From Symsagittifera roscoffensis (taxonomy: Eukaryota > Xenacoelomorpha > Acoela > Convolutidae), in assembly GCF_963678635.1 (NCBI RefSeq), contig NC_087062.1:44470395-44534394 (forward strand): a stretch of 64,000 nt of DNA. The letters run 5' to 3'. Under the pieces are notes generated by a model. It saw only the letters and a program-made list of their open reading frames with translations, did not search any database and was not told the DNA's origin. A program made the position numbers and the translations under genes. Positions within the stretch are counted from its first letter, which is position 1; every line of letters starts with the position of its first letter. Of the stretch, positions 11,252 through 20,710 are shown one piece after another.

Positions 11252-11296
11252 GTCTTGTGTCGCCCGTAATATCGAGTAAGCGTTGGGACTAGGACA

Positions 11297-11710
11297 CTAT
11301 GATGGCCTCATCAATTCCCACACTACCATCAAGCTCGTTCTCAGTAATTCATCTGAGAATCCCAACCCAAACTCCACTCTTTTGTCGGATTTTGGTACGG
11401 AAGGTGCAGTCACCTCTTCTTCAAAGACCAGTCCCAATTTGTTCTGAGGATTGGTAGCGCTCTTAATCGTCACAATTCTCGACGTCCAGAATCTTAGCAA
11501 CACTGCCTGCTCATAATCGAAGAAGCAATCAGGAAAGTTTTCACTCAGGAAAGGGTTGTACGCTATCCCTATGATTCCGGACACGTAGCTGTATGACTTC
11601 TTCATGATCGGTCCACAGTACTCACTGGATTTCGGTAGTGCCCCCATAGATTCTTTAGTGAGTCTCTGTTCCTTGTTCGAAAATCTCCTGATTTCGTCTA
11701 TCTTTCTCAT
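11297..11710 (-). pseudogene. 3'-terminal conserved region of copy M, part 1
   Basis: A 137-codon stretch whose end (EFGLGFSDELLRTSLMVV) matches copy P at 40046-40110. It stops at a TAG where copy P has Trp, so the stop is a mutation. Its ATG overlaps the TGA of the preceding stretch in an ATGA arrangement at 11707-11710, so the two stretches are in different frames. This could be a decay frameshift or a natural frameshift or reinitiation site. Confidence 0.6.
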
Positions 11711-13287
11711 GGGCTCACATACCCTCTAGCCGATTTTCGGTATTCTAACATCTCCATGTATCCACCGGCGGGTTCATCTATTGACACAGTCTCCGACACT
11801 GTTATTCGGTTATATTCCACTGGTACTAGTTGTCCTGCGACACTTCCCTTTCCGTGATTCATGGAAGATGGCTTGAAGTCTTTCATTGTGCTCTCTCCAC
11901 ATTGGCTGAGTATTTCCATTTCTAAGGTTGCTCCAGTCAGAGTGCGGTCACTCCTTATGGATTTATAACCTGTCGACTTTATCCCTGCCATGAGAATGGG
12001 TGGCACCATCGGTACATCGGTTAACATTCTGTTCGTGCCAGGTAATTGATAATCACCTTGTCCCAAATCCATGGCTTCTTCGACTCGTTTTTGTTTCGCT
12101 GAATTGACAGCTTTCATGGATATCTCTGAATCCACCTTCGTCTTTCCTACTCTCCTCGGCATGACTCTGCTGCCTAACTTCATTTTCATCTCGTTGATCT
12201 TATCAATCACCAATTTCGACCGCATCGTTCCTTTCCTGGTTCTTGACAGATACACCACCTCTCCTTTATCGTCCTGCGGTGTCACCTTGATGGGAGAGTT
12301 CGCTTCACTTTCATCAGTGGCTGAGTCAATCAACAACTCACTCAATCTCCCTTCACACTCATCAAGCTTGTCAAGGACTTCCCGCATCAACGGTTGGTTG
12401 AGACCTGTTTTCATAATGGACTGGGTCCCATGGCTCTGAACTACTGTCCAGACTTCTTCCATGAACACCACTCTGTCCAATTTACATCCCGTCCTATTCT
12501 CATGGTCTCGGTGATGTACTTCCCACTCCTCTTCGGGCAACGTTCCCAAGAAAGGTACTCTGGCTGAGCCCTCTATTCTTCTTCTACTAGGTGATTCCAT
12601 GAGGATTCTTTGTTCGTTATTTCTTGAATTGCCAGGAGAGCTGCTCTCCGGCAAATTCCGTTTCATTTCTGTAAATGCTGTCGGAGGTTCCAGTGTCGAA
12701 ATGCCTTTATCCGCTGGCTCAGTCGTCTCCAACGTCTCTGCGCTGTTCTCAAGATCACTGAAGAAATTGAAATCCAGGCTGGATACTCCTCCTGTCGATG
12801 CCCTGCCGTCTTCCCCACCAGCTTGACTTGCATCTTGTTGCATGGGTTCTTCCGCTTGACGGCTTCCTCCCTGTCCATCATCTCCTTCTGACATGTCCTT
12901 CTTTGAGCTCGAGGGTCCTTGCTTCTCATTGTCGATTCCTTCCGGAAATTTCGGTATGATCAGTGTGCCTGCTGATCCATCTTCCTCCTCTCCATGGACC
13001 ACTTTGATTTCCTCGCAGCCGAAGGGTGCTAGGAAGGTTCTCGCCTGCAGTGTTGCTCCTACTTTCAATTCCGGTTTCACACTAGTCAGGATCAAGGAGG
13101 CCTCAGGCAGTTCGTTCCTGCCTCTCATCTTCATAGGAGCTAAGCCTAATCCCGACCATTCCTCGTCAAATCTTCCAGGCTTGGGAGTCGCGGCGTTGCT
13201 TATTCGCCTTCTCGTCGCTTGATCCGTATAGGCAAATCGTGTGTACTGTAACACGGCGGCATTTCTCCCTACAAAGTACGGATCCAT
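11707..13287 (-). CDS. Long reading-frame segment of copy M with acidic disordered linker
   Basis: The 526 codons are open. Residues about 1-115 look folded, about 115-240 are Ser/Glu/Asp/Gln-rich and probably disordered, and about 240-526 are mixed helical and basic. No characterised domain is recognised. It follows the 235-codon stretch after a frameshift near 13270 and ends in the ATGA overlap with the next. Copy P lacks this part, apparently because of an internal deletion before 40020. The intact length suggests it decayed late or the copy is young. Confidence 0.6.
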   Translation of the reverse strand: MDPYFVGRNAAVLQYTRFAYTDQATRRRISNAATPKPGRFDEEWSGLGLAPMKMRGRNELPEASLILTSVKPELKVGATLQARTFLAPFGCEEIKVVHGEEEDGSAGTLIIPKFPEGIDNEKQGPSSSKKDMSEGDDGQGGSRQAEEPMQQDASQAGGEDGRASTGGVSSLDFNFFSDLENSAETLETTEPADKGISTLEPPTAFTEMKRNLPESSSPGNSRNNEQRILMESPSRRRIEGSARVPFLGTLPEEEWEVHHRDHENRTGCKLDRVVFMEEVWTVVQSHGTQSIMKTGLNQPLMREVLDKLDECEGRLSELLIDSATDESEANSPIKVTPQDDKGEVVYLSRTRKGTMRSKLVIDKINEMKMKLGSRVMPRRVGKTKVDSEISMKAVNSAKQKRVEEAMDLGQGDYQLPGTNRMLTDVPMVPPILMAGIKSTGYKSIRSDRTLTGATLEMEILSQCGESTMKDFKPSSMNHGKGSVAGQLVPVEYNRITVSETVSIDEPAGGYMEMLEYRKSARGYVSP

Positions 13288-13873
13288 ACAAACTCCCTAT
13301 TCTCCTTTCATTGGTTTCAAATGCTCTCAACCTAGGAGTTTGTACCACGGAGACTGCTCCGAGCAACATCCTTCTTATCAGAGGGAATTCGGGGATTTCT
13401 TCCGGCAGCTTCTCGTAATCACCCCAATCCTTCGTCTCTTCTCTCACCTTGTGATATGCTGCAACGAGACGAGGCAGCCTGGTTATCTCACCATTCGTTT
13501 TATCATAGGATCTCAGATTCCAAAGCTTCGGAAACACCTCGATGTGTCCTCTTTCTACTTCTCCCATGCGATCACGAAAGTGATCGTCAAAGTTGATGAC
13601 TGTCACCTCTGGCTCTGATATTTTCGCAAATAACAGATCTTCACTCATGAGCTCCCGCAATGTGTGCTGCTCACACCAGTTCAGTACACTACCGTCCACT
13701 GCTGATATGAGGTTAAGGTGCAGCACCGACCTCCTATACGCCTCCACCTTAACGTCAGGGAACGCAAACGTGACTGCTGGTCCATAGATCACTGTTACAA
13801 ACTCCGTGGCTCCTCTGATCAATGCTAAGGGATCGTTTCTCATAGCCAAGCTCAGATCGGTTAACAGGGGCAT
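13166..13873 (-). CDS. Long reading-frame segment of copy M, unknown domain
   Basis: A 235-codon open stretch overlapping its neighbours on both sides in different frames. The frameshifts therefore lie within the overlaps near 13265 and 13865. The last roughly 40 codons, beyond the overlap, are probably out-of-frame tail. The middle is alpha/beta-like with conserved-looking aromatic and charged residues. No known family is recognised. Confidence 0.55.
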   Translation of the reverse strand: MPLLTDLSLAMRNDPLALIRGATEFVTVIYGPAVTFAFPDVKVEAYRRSVLHLNLISAVDGSVLNWCEQHTLRELMSEDLLFAKISEPEVTVINFDDHFRDRMGEVERGHIEVFPKLWNLRSYDKTNGEITRLPRLVAAYHKVREETKDWGDYEKLPEEIPEFPLIRRMLLGAVSVVQTPRLRAFETNERRIGSLYGSVLCREKCRRVTVHTICLYGSSDEKANKQRRDSQAWKI

Positions 13874-14694
13874 GCCCCAACATGTCGTCTAACATCTTCT
13901 TCTCTTTCGATAGTCTCATCTTCTCCCGTTCCAAAGCGGTTTTGTTGTAAGAGATATTGGATAAGAGTGTGTCTCAGGTCTTTTATCTTGTTCCACGAGT
14001 CCGTGGATTTCTTCATATCTAACTTCCTCACCCTCTCTCTCATCTGCTCTGGACAACGTGTCAATTTCATTAGTCCTCCCAAGTTTCCGTGGGTAATCGC
14101 AATCAGTGTTAGAAGCCCATCTAACCGCAGGATCTGGATTCCTTCGGTGAGCAGCATCGCCGGTCCTTTCACGAAACTCTCTGCTCCAAACGTCACGAAC
14201 AAGGCTAGTAGTTCCACTATTGACACTTCCACTACTGCTTGGAGGAATTCCTTTATCAAGTAATGAGAGACCTTCGGGTAGACTTTTGCCAAGAAGGACG
14301 CGGTCCATCTGGCTCCCAACCCTTCCAGCATGCTGTCCGTCCGTTCAAAGCCTTCCTGTCCCTTCACTTCCTGAGTCCAGAAGGTTTCCAGGGTAATCTG
14401 ACACATTATGTCTACAAATTCAGCGGTCTTTTCTTCAGCATTTTCCGCCAGGTTCACCTTCTTTAACAAGTACGCATGGATCTTCGTGATCATCACAGGG
14501 CCTTGCTCAAAAGCATCTGCACCCAATGCCGCTACTCGAGGACTTAGGTGTAGCCACTGATTGGCTTCCGGTTTGGTTCTCAAAACCATCGCCTCCAATT
14601 GAGCTCTAGTCTCTTGGGAATTTTTCCTTCTCGTGTTTTCACCTGTCACTTCCATTGCTCGGAACCATAAGTCGTTGGACATCGCTACGACCAC
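13861..14694 (-). CDS. Long reading-frame segment of copy M, helical domain
   Basis: The 277 codons are predominantly helical and Leu/Ala/Glu-rich. The stretch continues the SGNH-like reading frame after a frameshift around 14700-14730, where the sequence reads in three different frames within about 40 bp. The apparent first codon is GTG inside the domain, so no natural start is implied. It is absent from copy P. No family recognised. Confidence 0.55.
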   Translation of the reverse strand: MVVAMSNDLWFRAMEVTGENTRRKNSQETRAQLEAMVLRTKPEANQWLHLSPRVAALGADAFEQGPVMITKIHAYLLKKVNLAENAEEKTAEFVDIMCQITLETFWTQEVKGQEGFERTDSMLEGLGARWTASFLAKVYPKVSHYLIKEFLQAVVEVSIVELLALFVTFGAESFVKGPAMLLTEGIQILRLDGLLTLIAITHGNLGGLMKLTRCPEQMRERVRKLDMKKSTDSWNKIKDLRHTLIQYLLQQNRFGTGEDETIEREEDVRRHVGACPC

Positions 14695-14719
14695 TCGATG
14701 TCGTCGTCTATTCCCGGTT

Positions 14720-17242
14720 TCAGTTTGAGCTGTCTAACATGTGCAGCGCATGGTCCTTGAATCCTCTCATCGCGTTCGAGATATCTGACCACACTGCAGG
14801 TAGTTCAGCCCTGAGTGGCCTCAGGTTCTCCATCTCTATCATGCGATTTGGGGCTGATATGATCACATCATATTTCCCTTCCGAAAGCAAGGTCACGATC
14901 GCATACACGAATTTTAGTCCAGCCGGGAGATATGCATACCCCGGAGACAACGCGAATACTACTCTCGGCGTCACCTTGGTGAACGACCCCTCCTTCGTCG
15001 CATCCACCACTTCACCCATCGACTCAAGGATATCTTTTATCGCTGGCCACACAGCATTCTCTGCCGTTGTAGGATCTCTGAGTCTGCTCAGAAAACCTCT
15101 ACTGTGTAGATGGTCATTGATGCCAGCAAACACGATCGTAATTGGGTTCATGTCCGTCTGTCTTTGTACCCCTATAGCCAGAGACACCGATTGCAGTAGG
15201 TCCAGATCGACCGCTGCCAACATTATGACGTCCGGCCAAAACAGAGACATGGAAGTATACACGAACTCTGAATTCGCTACTATCATGATCTTGGCCTTCC
15301 TTATTTCTGCTTTGTCATAGGCGGCGAAGATGGTCTCATCTTTCTTTATCGCTTTCAATCCGCCGTATCTTTGGACATCACCATCTTGACTCACTAGCTT
15401 CGGGTATATTCTTTCCTTTACATGACCTGGGGGTGAGCTCACTTGCTTGAACATCTTCACATGTTGTCCGATCGGCGCCCTTGTTACCAAAAATCTTCCA
15501 GGTCTCTCTTCTCGATTCCCTTCATCATGATTCAACCTCACGTCCTGCAATGGTCTTGCGTTCACTGGTCCCATTGTGTTATTGGAGGGCAGTCCCTCTA
15601 GGTCAGCAAATCTCAAGGCCGTAGTGGAACTGAAGTTTATGCTAGCGGCTATCAACCAGTCTACGCCTGTTATCGAGTACAGTCTGCTGACGGATAGCCT
15701 CGCTCCATTCAGCATCCTCCTTGCATCTTCGATGAAGCTCACCCTCTGGAGATCCAGCTTCATTAGTTCATCTTTGTATACATGCCAGGGAGATGGTATG
15801 GGCCTTGACCGCATCAACGAGCCTCTGCCCGGGCGTCTCTCCTCTCGACTGGTATTTGTCGTCTCCGATCTCGTGTCCGATCTAGACGTGCTGGCTGTCT
15901 CTTCGATTGGGTTAACAGTTCCTAGTCTTCTCCGAGAATGAATGGTCCTCCTTACCGGGGCTTCTCCCAATCGATCTTGAACATCCGTCCTTTGACCTGG
16001 CTCGCTGGAGCTCTGCAGTCTATAATTCGTGACGGCCCGGACTGTCCTCAAGCGTGTTTCCAGGTTAGGAGGCACAAAGGTGGTAATCACCGTTTCGCTC
16101 GATGCTCCTTCTTCCCTCAGCACTCCTGTGTCAAAGAGTTCTACCTCCAACTCATCCAATCGCTCCTGGAAGACTCTGTTCAACCAAGCCTGTCCTTCTA
16201 TACTATCGAAGTGGATGCCTTCCGTGGTCAGCCTGGCCTGATCCATCGCTCTCAGCTCATGTTCGATGTCCATGAGGATCACCCTTCCGGCATTCCGACT
16301 TGCGAGATTCATCAAAAAGTTGCACCTGACCACTCCTTTGTTGTGCCTGCTCCCTGCTACTGTCAAGCTTCTTGCATTCATAGGCACAGTGCTAAAGGTC
16401 AGTACCGCGTAGTTGAACATCTGCCAGAGAGTAGTAAACAAGCACACCATCATCGATTCCCATAGTGCTTCCTCCTCATCCGAACTTCTCGAGATGTTGT
16501 TCGTTCCAACCTGGATCATCACACTGGGGATCCTCCCTGGATTCATTAGTTGCATCATCCGATATAACTGGGCTATAGTCGCTCCTCCGAAGGCCATCAC
16601 CGTGGTGACCAAAGAGGTCCTCAAATTCGATAGTACTCTGACCAAGCTGTCTCCCAGTATCAGATGTGATGTCCCCAGTGGCGGTTGTTGCAGGTTTACT
16701 GCCGGGTTCCAAGTCGCTCGGTTGAAGCAAGCTCTCGGATCTGTCTCCGGAACTCCCGTGAAGTTATATCTCAATTGAATGTTCTTTTGTATGTCTATTA
16801 CACGTGACACTTTCTTCGCTGGCATCTTCTGTATTCTTCTTTCTGGGGCCTTAGAGCTCCCCATTAGTGGCGTCACGTCGCTTATTCCCTGTCTGATCAC
16901 GGTGTGGGAGAGTCGTACTCTGCCCGTGTCATCGATCGTTCCATAGGGTGCAGTCACCCCGGAACCTGGCGCATTCTTGTTGGCGACCAGTCGTCCAGCT
17001 GTCTCTATCAGCTTCCTCGCCGTTTGTTCCACGACGGGGTCACCCAAGGTGTCACTAGGGTCCGGGGTTGTTTTCCGATCTGTTGCTGTCGGGAGCCGTG
17101 TCTCCGTTGTCTGACTCATTTCTCGAGGCGTCAAGAGCTCCAAAGGGGACTGCCCACGAGGAATACTCCTTGCAGGTATCGCTTTTTCCACGGCTGTAGT
17201 TAACGCCATCCGTTCTGCTCGCTCCTTGTCGTCCTGCCTCAA
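14720..17242 (-). CDS. SGNH/GDSL-hydrolase reading frame of the LTR element
   Basis: The 840 codons are uninterrupted. Residues about 190-365 show the SGNH hydrolase blocks in order: GDSL at 197-200 (nucleophile Ser), a Gly pair at 219-220 (block II), GTNN at 246-249 (block III), and EGIHFD with His at 344 (block V, with Glu where Asp is usual). Residues about 375-480 are Ser/Thr/Arg-rich and probably disordered. Residues about 650-800 resemble a second, divergent SGNH fold with an AGINDH block at 706-711. These enzymes hydrolyse esters, often on lipids or glycans; the substrate here is unknown. The frame remains open upstream of the first listed codon to about 17260 as a charged helix (EIERLRQDDKERAER), so the natural N-terminus has been lost at the fusion with the inverted LTR. 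The C-terminus ends at a frameshift. Confidence 0.72.
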   Translation of the reverse strand: MRQDDKERAERMALTTAVEKAIPARSIPRGQSPLELLTPREMSQTTETRLPTATDRKTTPDPSDTLGDPVVEQTARKLIETAGRLVANKNAPGSGVTAPYGTIDDTGRVRLSHTVIRQGISDVTPLMGSSKAPERRIQKMPAKKVSRVIDIQKNIQLRYNFTGVPETDPRACFNRATWNPAVNLQQPPLGTSHLILGDSLVRVLSNLRTSLVTTVMAFGGATIAQLYRMMQLMNPGRIPSVMIQVGTNNISRSSDEEEALWESMMVCLFTTLWQMFNYAVLTFSTVPMNARSLTVAGSRHNKGVVRCNFLMNLASRNAGRVILMDIEHELRAMDQARLTTEGIHFDSIEGQAWLNRVFQERLDELEVELFDTGVLREEGASSETVITTFVPPNLETRLRTVRAVTNYRLQSSSEPGQRTDVQDRLGEAPVRRTIHSRRRLGTVNPIEETASTSRSDTRSETTNTSREERRPGRGSLMRSRPIPSPWHVYKDELMKLDLQRVSFIEDARRMLNGARLSVSRLYSITGVDWLIAASINFSSTTALRFADLEGLPSNNTMGPVNARPLQDVRLNHDEGNREERPGRFLVTRAPIGQHVKMFKQVSSPPGHVKERIYPKLVSQDGDVQRYGGLKAIKKDETIFAAYDKAEIRKAKIMIVANSEFVYTSMSLFWPDVIMLAAVDLDLLQSVSLAIGVQRQTDMNPITIVFAGINDHLHSRGFLSRLRDPTTAENAVWPAIKDILESMGEVVDATKEGSFTKVTPRVVFALSPGYAYLPAGLKFVYAIVTLLSEGKYDVIISAPNRMIEMENLRPLRAELPAVWSDISNAMRGFKDHALHMLDSSN

Positions 17243-17260
17243 GCGCTCAATTTCTTGACC

Positions 17261-18609
17261 CTGCTTTAATCAATATGCTTTGATCAATATTTTTTTGGAA
17301 GAACATTCCAAATTGTAACGATTGTGCCGCTACAATCGTTACGGAGCAATTCTCGAGAATTCGGAGGGGTATCAGGAGGCTTTTAATACCATTCCAGAGT
17401 GACGATAAGACTGCTATTCGTCCGGATTCAAGAATCCGGAAGGGTCTCGGGAAGAAACTGAAACTGTATTTAAACAACTTTTAGCTTCCTGGTATGTCCT
17501 GAGTTGAATTTAATTCTCATCTAATTCGTTTATCAGAAGCATCAGAGTATGAGAAGCTGAGAGTTGAGGGAAAAAATTGATCCATCTCCGATGGATATGA
17601 TTATTATCTAATGAACAAAAACAATCGTTATGTGATAATTAAGTAGTAGCTCTGTGTTTAGGAGTGACCTCGTGGTCTGGGGATACTGAGACCCAGCCAT
17701 GAGCTCACTATTTTTGCATGTAACTAAGTTAATTTGCGCGATCTGGCCGACGCCTTAAGCAGTTATGACTTTTTTGACCCGATGTTAATGAACCACACAT
17801 TGAATGGCTTTGGTAGAGACGGTTGAAAGCATGTAAAGCTGTATTTAGACGCTAGCCACTCGTTTCAGAACCTAGCTTCATTTTCCGTCGGTTTGTACTT
17901 TCGGCCGAGTGCTACATATAAGTTTTTATGGCTCTCCTTGGTGTGATTTTTTTAACATCATGATCGGCAGATCTATTAACAAGCACTCCGCGCGGAGCGG
18001 ATGCTCTAAATAAGGCCCTTAACACAGGTTTGGAAGGGTGGTTTGGAACGCGGAAGCCTTCCGGAATCCCGGGTTTAGTTTTTTAACCCATTTAAGACCG
18101 AAAATTCACGTATCGTGAAGAGTGGGGGGATCAGCCGTCCCTTCGTTCCCTGAGCAGTGTATGACAAAAAACTGTTAAAAATTTACAAGAAACTAAACAA
18201 AAAGTTGTATGGTACCTAAGAAAAAACCAAAATCATAAAAAATAATTGAAAAAACCAAAAACAGTAAAACAAAAATATCAAATCTGTACTCCCCGAGAAG
18301 AGATGTGATTCGACCCTCCCATTTGCTATTGTTAAATATATTGTCGTTACAGGCTTTATAACAAACAGGATTGTTACGATCAAAATTGTGGCCCAGTTTT
18401 GGCGCCTGTACTGAAGGGTTATTTGAGTATTTAAACACGCTATTGCTAATTTGCGCTAAATCCGGAAGGTTCTTGGGAGGAGAGTGGAAGTTTGGTCCGG
18501 CAAGCAGTGCAGAGAGCATGAGGAAGGGTCTCAAAGAAAACAACAATCGACTGTTGGGTATCGTTAACAAGTTTTGTATCCCTTTTGGTACGGAAATTAA
18601 GATATCAAT
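17261..18609 (+). repeat. Array LTR unit 1 (1349 bp)
   Basis: First full LTR unit, fused to the truncated 5' edge of copy M. It contains the conserved hairpin (17315-17342), the palindromic box (about 17432-17449), a perfect 12-bp palindrome CTCCGCGCGGAG (17986-17997) and a short non-conserved open frame that is not a gene. Confidence 0.85.
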
Positions 18610-18942
18610 CTGCTTTAATCAATAGGCTTTGATCAATATAGTTTTTGGAAGAACATTCCAAATTGTAACGATTGTGCCGCTACAATCGTTACGGAGCAAT
18701 TCTCGAGAGTTCGGAGGGGTATCAGGAAGATTTTACTACCATTCCAGAGTGACGATAAGACTGCTCTTCATCCGGATTCAAGAATCCGGAAGGGTCTCGG
18801 GAAGAAACTGAAACTGTATTTAAACAACTTTTAGCTTCCTGGTATGTCCTGAGTTGAATTTAATTATCATCTAATTCATTTATCAGAAGCATCAGAGCAT
18901 GAGAAGCTGAGAGTTGAAGGGAAAAAATTCTTCCAGGTCTGG
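18610..18942 (+). repeat. Truncated LTR stub 1 plus junction filler
   Basis: The first roughly 320 bp of an LTR unit, cut at about 18930 and followed by filler (18931-18942) that repeats TTCCAGGTCT from the adjoining fragment. Confidence 0.85.
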
Positions 18943-20692
18943 ATCTTCCAGGTCTCTCTTCTCGATTCCCTTCATCATGATTCAACCTCACGTCCTGCAA
19001 TGGTCTTGCGTTCACTGGTCCCATTGTGTTATTGGAGGGCAGTCCCTCTAGGTCAGCAAATCTCAAGGCCGTAGTGGAACTGAAGTTTATGCTAGCGGCT
19101 ATCAACCAGTCTACGCCTGTTATCGAGTACAGTCTGCTGACGGATAGCCTCGCTCCATTCAGCATCCTCCTTGCATCTTCGATGAAGCTCACCCTCTGGA
19201 GATCCAGCTTCATTAGTTCATCTTTGTATACATGCCAGGGAGATGGTATGGGCCTTGACCGCATCAACGAGCCTCTGCCCGGGCGTCTCTCCTCTCGACT
19301 GGTATTTGTCGTCTCCGATCTCGTGTCCGATCTAGACGTGCTGGCTGTCTCTTCGATTGGGTTAACAGTTCCTAGTCTTCTCCGAGAATGAATGGTCCTC
19401 CTTACCGGGGCTTCTCCCAATCGATCTTGAACATCCGTCCTTTGACCTGGCTCGCTGGAGCTCTGCAGTCTATAAATCGTGACGGCCGGGACTGTCCTCA
19501 AGCGTGTTTCCAGGTTAGGAGGCACAAAGGTGGTAATCACCGTTTCGCTCGATGCTCCTTCTTCCCTCAGCACTCCTGTGTCAAAGAGTTCTACCTCCAA
19601 CTCATCCAATCGCTCCTGGAAGACTCTGTTCAACCAAGCCTGTCCTTCTATACTATCGAAGTGGATGCCTTCCGTGGTCAGCCTGGCCTGATCCATCGCT
19701 CTCAGCTCATGTTCGATGTCCATGAGGATCACCCTTCCGGCATTCCGACTTGCCAGATTCATCAAAAAATTGCACCTGACCACTCCTTTGTTGTGCCTGC
19801 TCCCTGCTACTGTCAAGCTTCTTGCATTCATAGGCACAGTGCTAAAGGTCAGTACCGCGCAGTTGAACATCTGCCAGAGAGTAGTAAACAAGCACACCAT
19901 CATCGATTCCCATAGTGCTTCCTCCTCATCCGAACTTCTCGAGATGTTGTTCGTTCCAACCTGGATCATCACACTGGGGATCCTCCCTGGATTCATTAGT
20001 TGCATAATCCGATATAACTGGGCTATAGTCGCTCCTCCAAAGGCCATCACCGTGGTGACCAAAGAGGTCCTCAAATTCGATAGTACTCTGACCAAGCTGT
20101 CTCCCAGTATCAGATGTGATGTCCCCAGTGGCGGTTGTTGCAGGTTTACTGCCGGGTTCCAAGTCGCTCGGTTGAAGCAAGCTCTCGGATCTGTCTCCGG
20201 AACTCCCGTGAAGTTATATCTCAATTGAATGTTCTTTTGTATGTCTATTACACGTGACACTTTCTTCGCTGGCATCTTCTGTATTCTTCTTTCTGGGGCC
20301 TTAGAGCTCCCCATTAGTGGCGTCACGTCGCTTATTCCCTGTCTGATCACGGTGTGGGAGAGTCGTACTCTGCCCGTGTCATCGATCGTTCCATAGGGTG
20401 CAGTCACCCCGGAACCTGGCGCATTCTTGTTGGCGACCAGTCGTCCAGCTGTCTCTATCAGCTTCCTCGCCGTTTGTTCCACGACGGGGTCACCCAAGGT
20501 GTCACTAGGGTCCGGGGTTGTTTTCCGATCTGTTGCTGTCGGGAGCCGTGTCTCCGTTGTCTGACTCATTTCTCGAGGCGTCAAGAGCTCCAAAGGGGAC
20601 TGCCCACGAGGAATACTCCTTGCAGGTATCGCTTTTTCCACGGCTGTAGTTAACGCCATCCGTTCTGCTCGCTCCTTGTCGTCCTGCCTCAA
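18860..20692 (-). pseudogene. Truncated SGNH reading frame, array copy 1
   Basis: 610 codons. Residues 1-583 match the 840-codon frame at 14720-17242, including the complete first SGNH domain with GDSL, GTNN and GIH motifs. The last roughly 27 residues are read from the inverted LTR stub and are artificial. It differs from the parent by a few substitutions (for example VPAVTI against VRAVTN near residue 401). No stop has arisen. Without its own promoter-proximal start it is regarded as a duplicated fragment. Confidence 0.8.
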
Positions 20693-20710
20693 GCGCTCAA
20701 TTTCTTGACC

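Larger units (their letters stand above)
6704..17260 (-). mobile_element. Copy M: 5'-truncated large LTR retroelement with SGNH-type reading frame
   Basis: Read on the - strand it comprises a 5'-truncated long reading frame (17260 to 9555), a roughly 0.9-kb non-coding 3' region (9554 to 8641) and two abutting LTR copies. The last coding stretches, the 3' region and the LTR are all recognisably related to the + strand element at 40.0-43.6 kb, which has gypsy-type pol, so M belongs to the same family. The pol genes and the 5' LTR are missing. At 17260 the reading frame, still open as a charged helical segment, is fused to an LTR in the opposite orientation. The boundary of the external LTR (6704) is taken from the repeat edge and a TG...CA fit. 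Confidence 0.75.

Noticed and set aside
15576-16778. Several + strand open frames of 70-175 codons opposite the SGNH frame, repeated in each array unit
   Set aside because: They are antisense shadows of the - strand coding sequence; they repeat only because the coding sequence repeats and have no domain pattern.
18193-18570. 125-codon - strand frame in each array LTR unit
   Set aside because: It lies wholly inside the LTR, begins and ends in AT-rich sequence, is absent from the LTRs of copies M and P, and one unit (28964-30312) has lost it.
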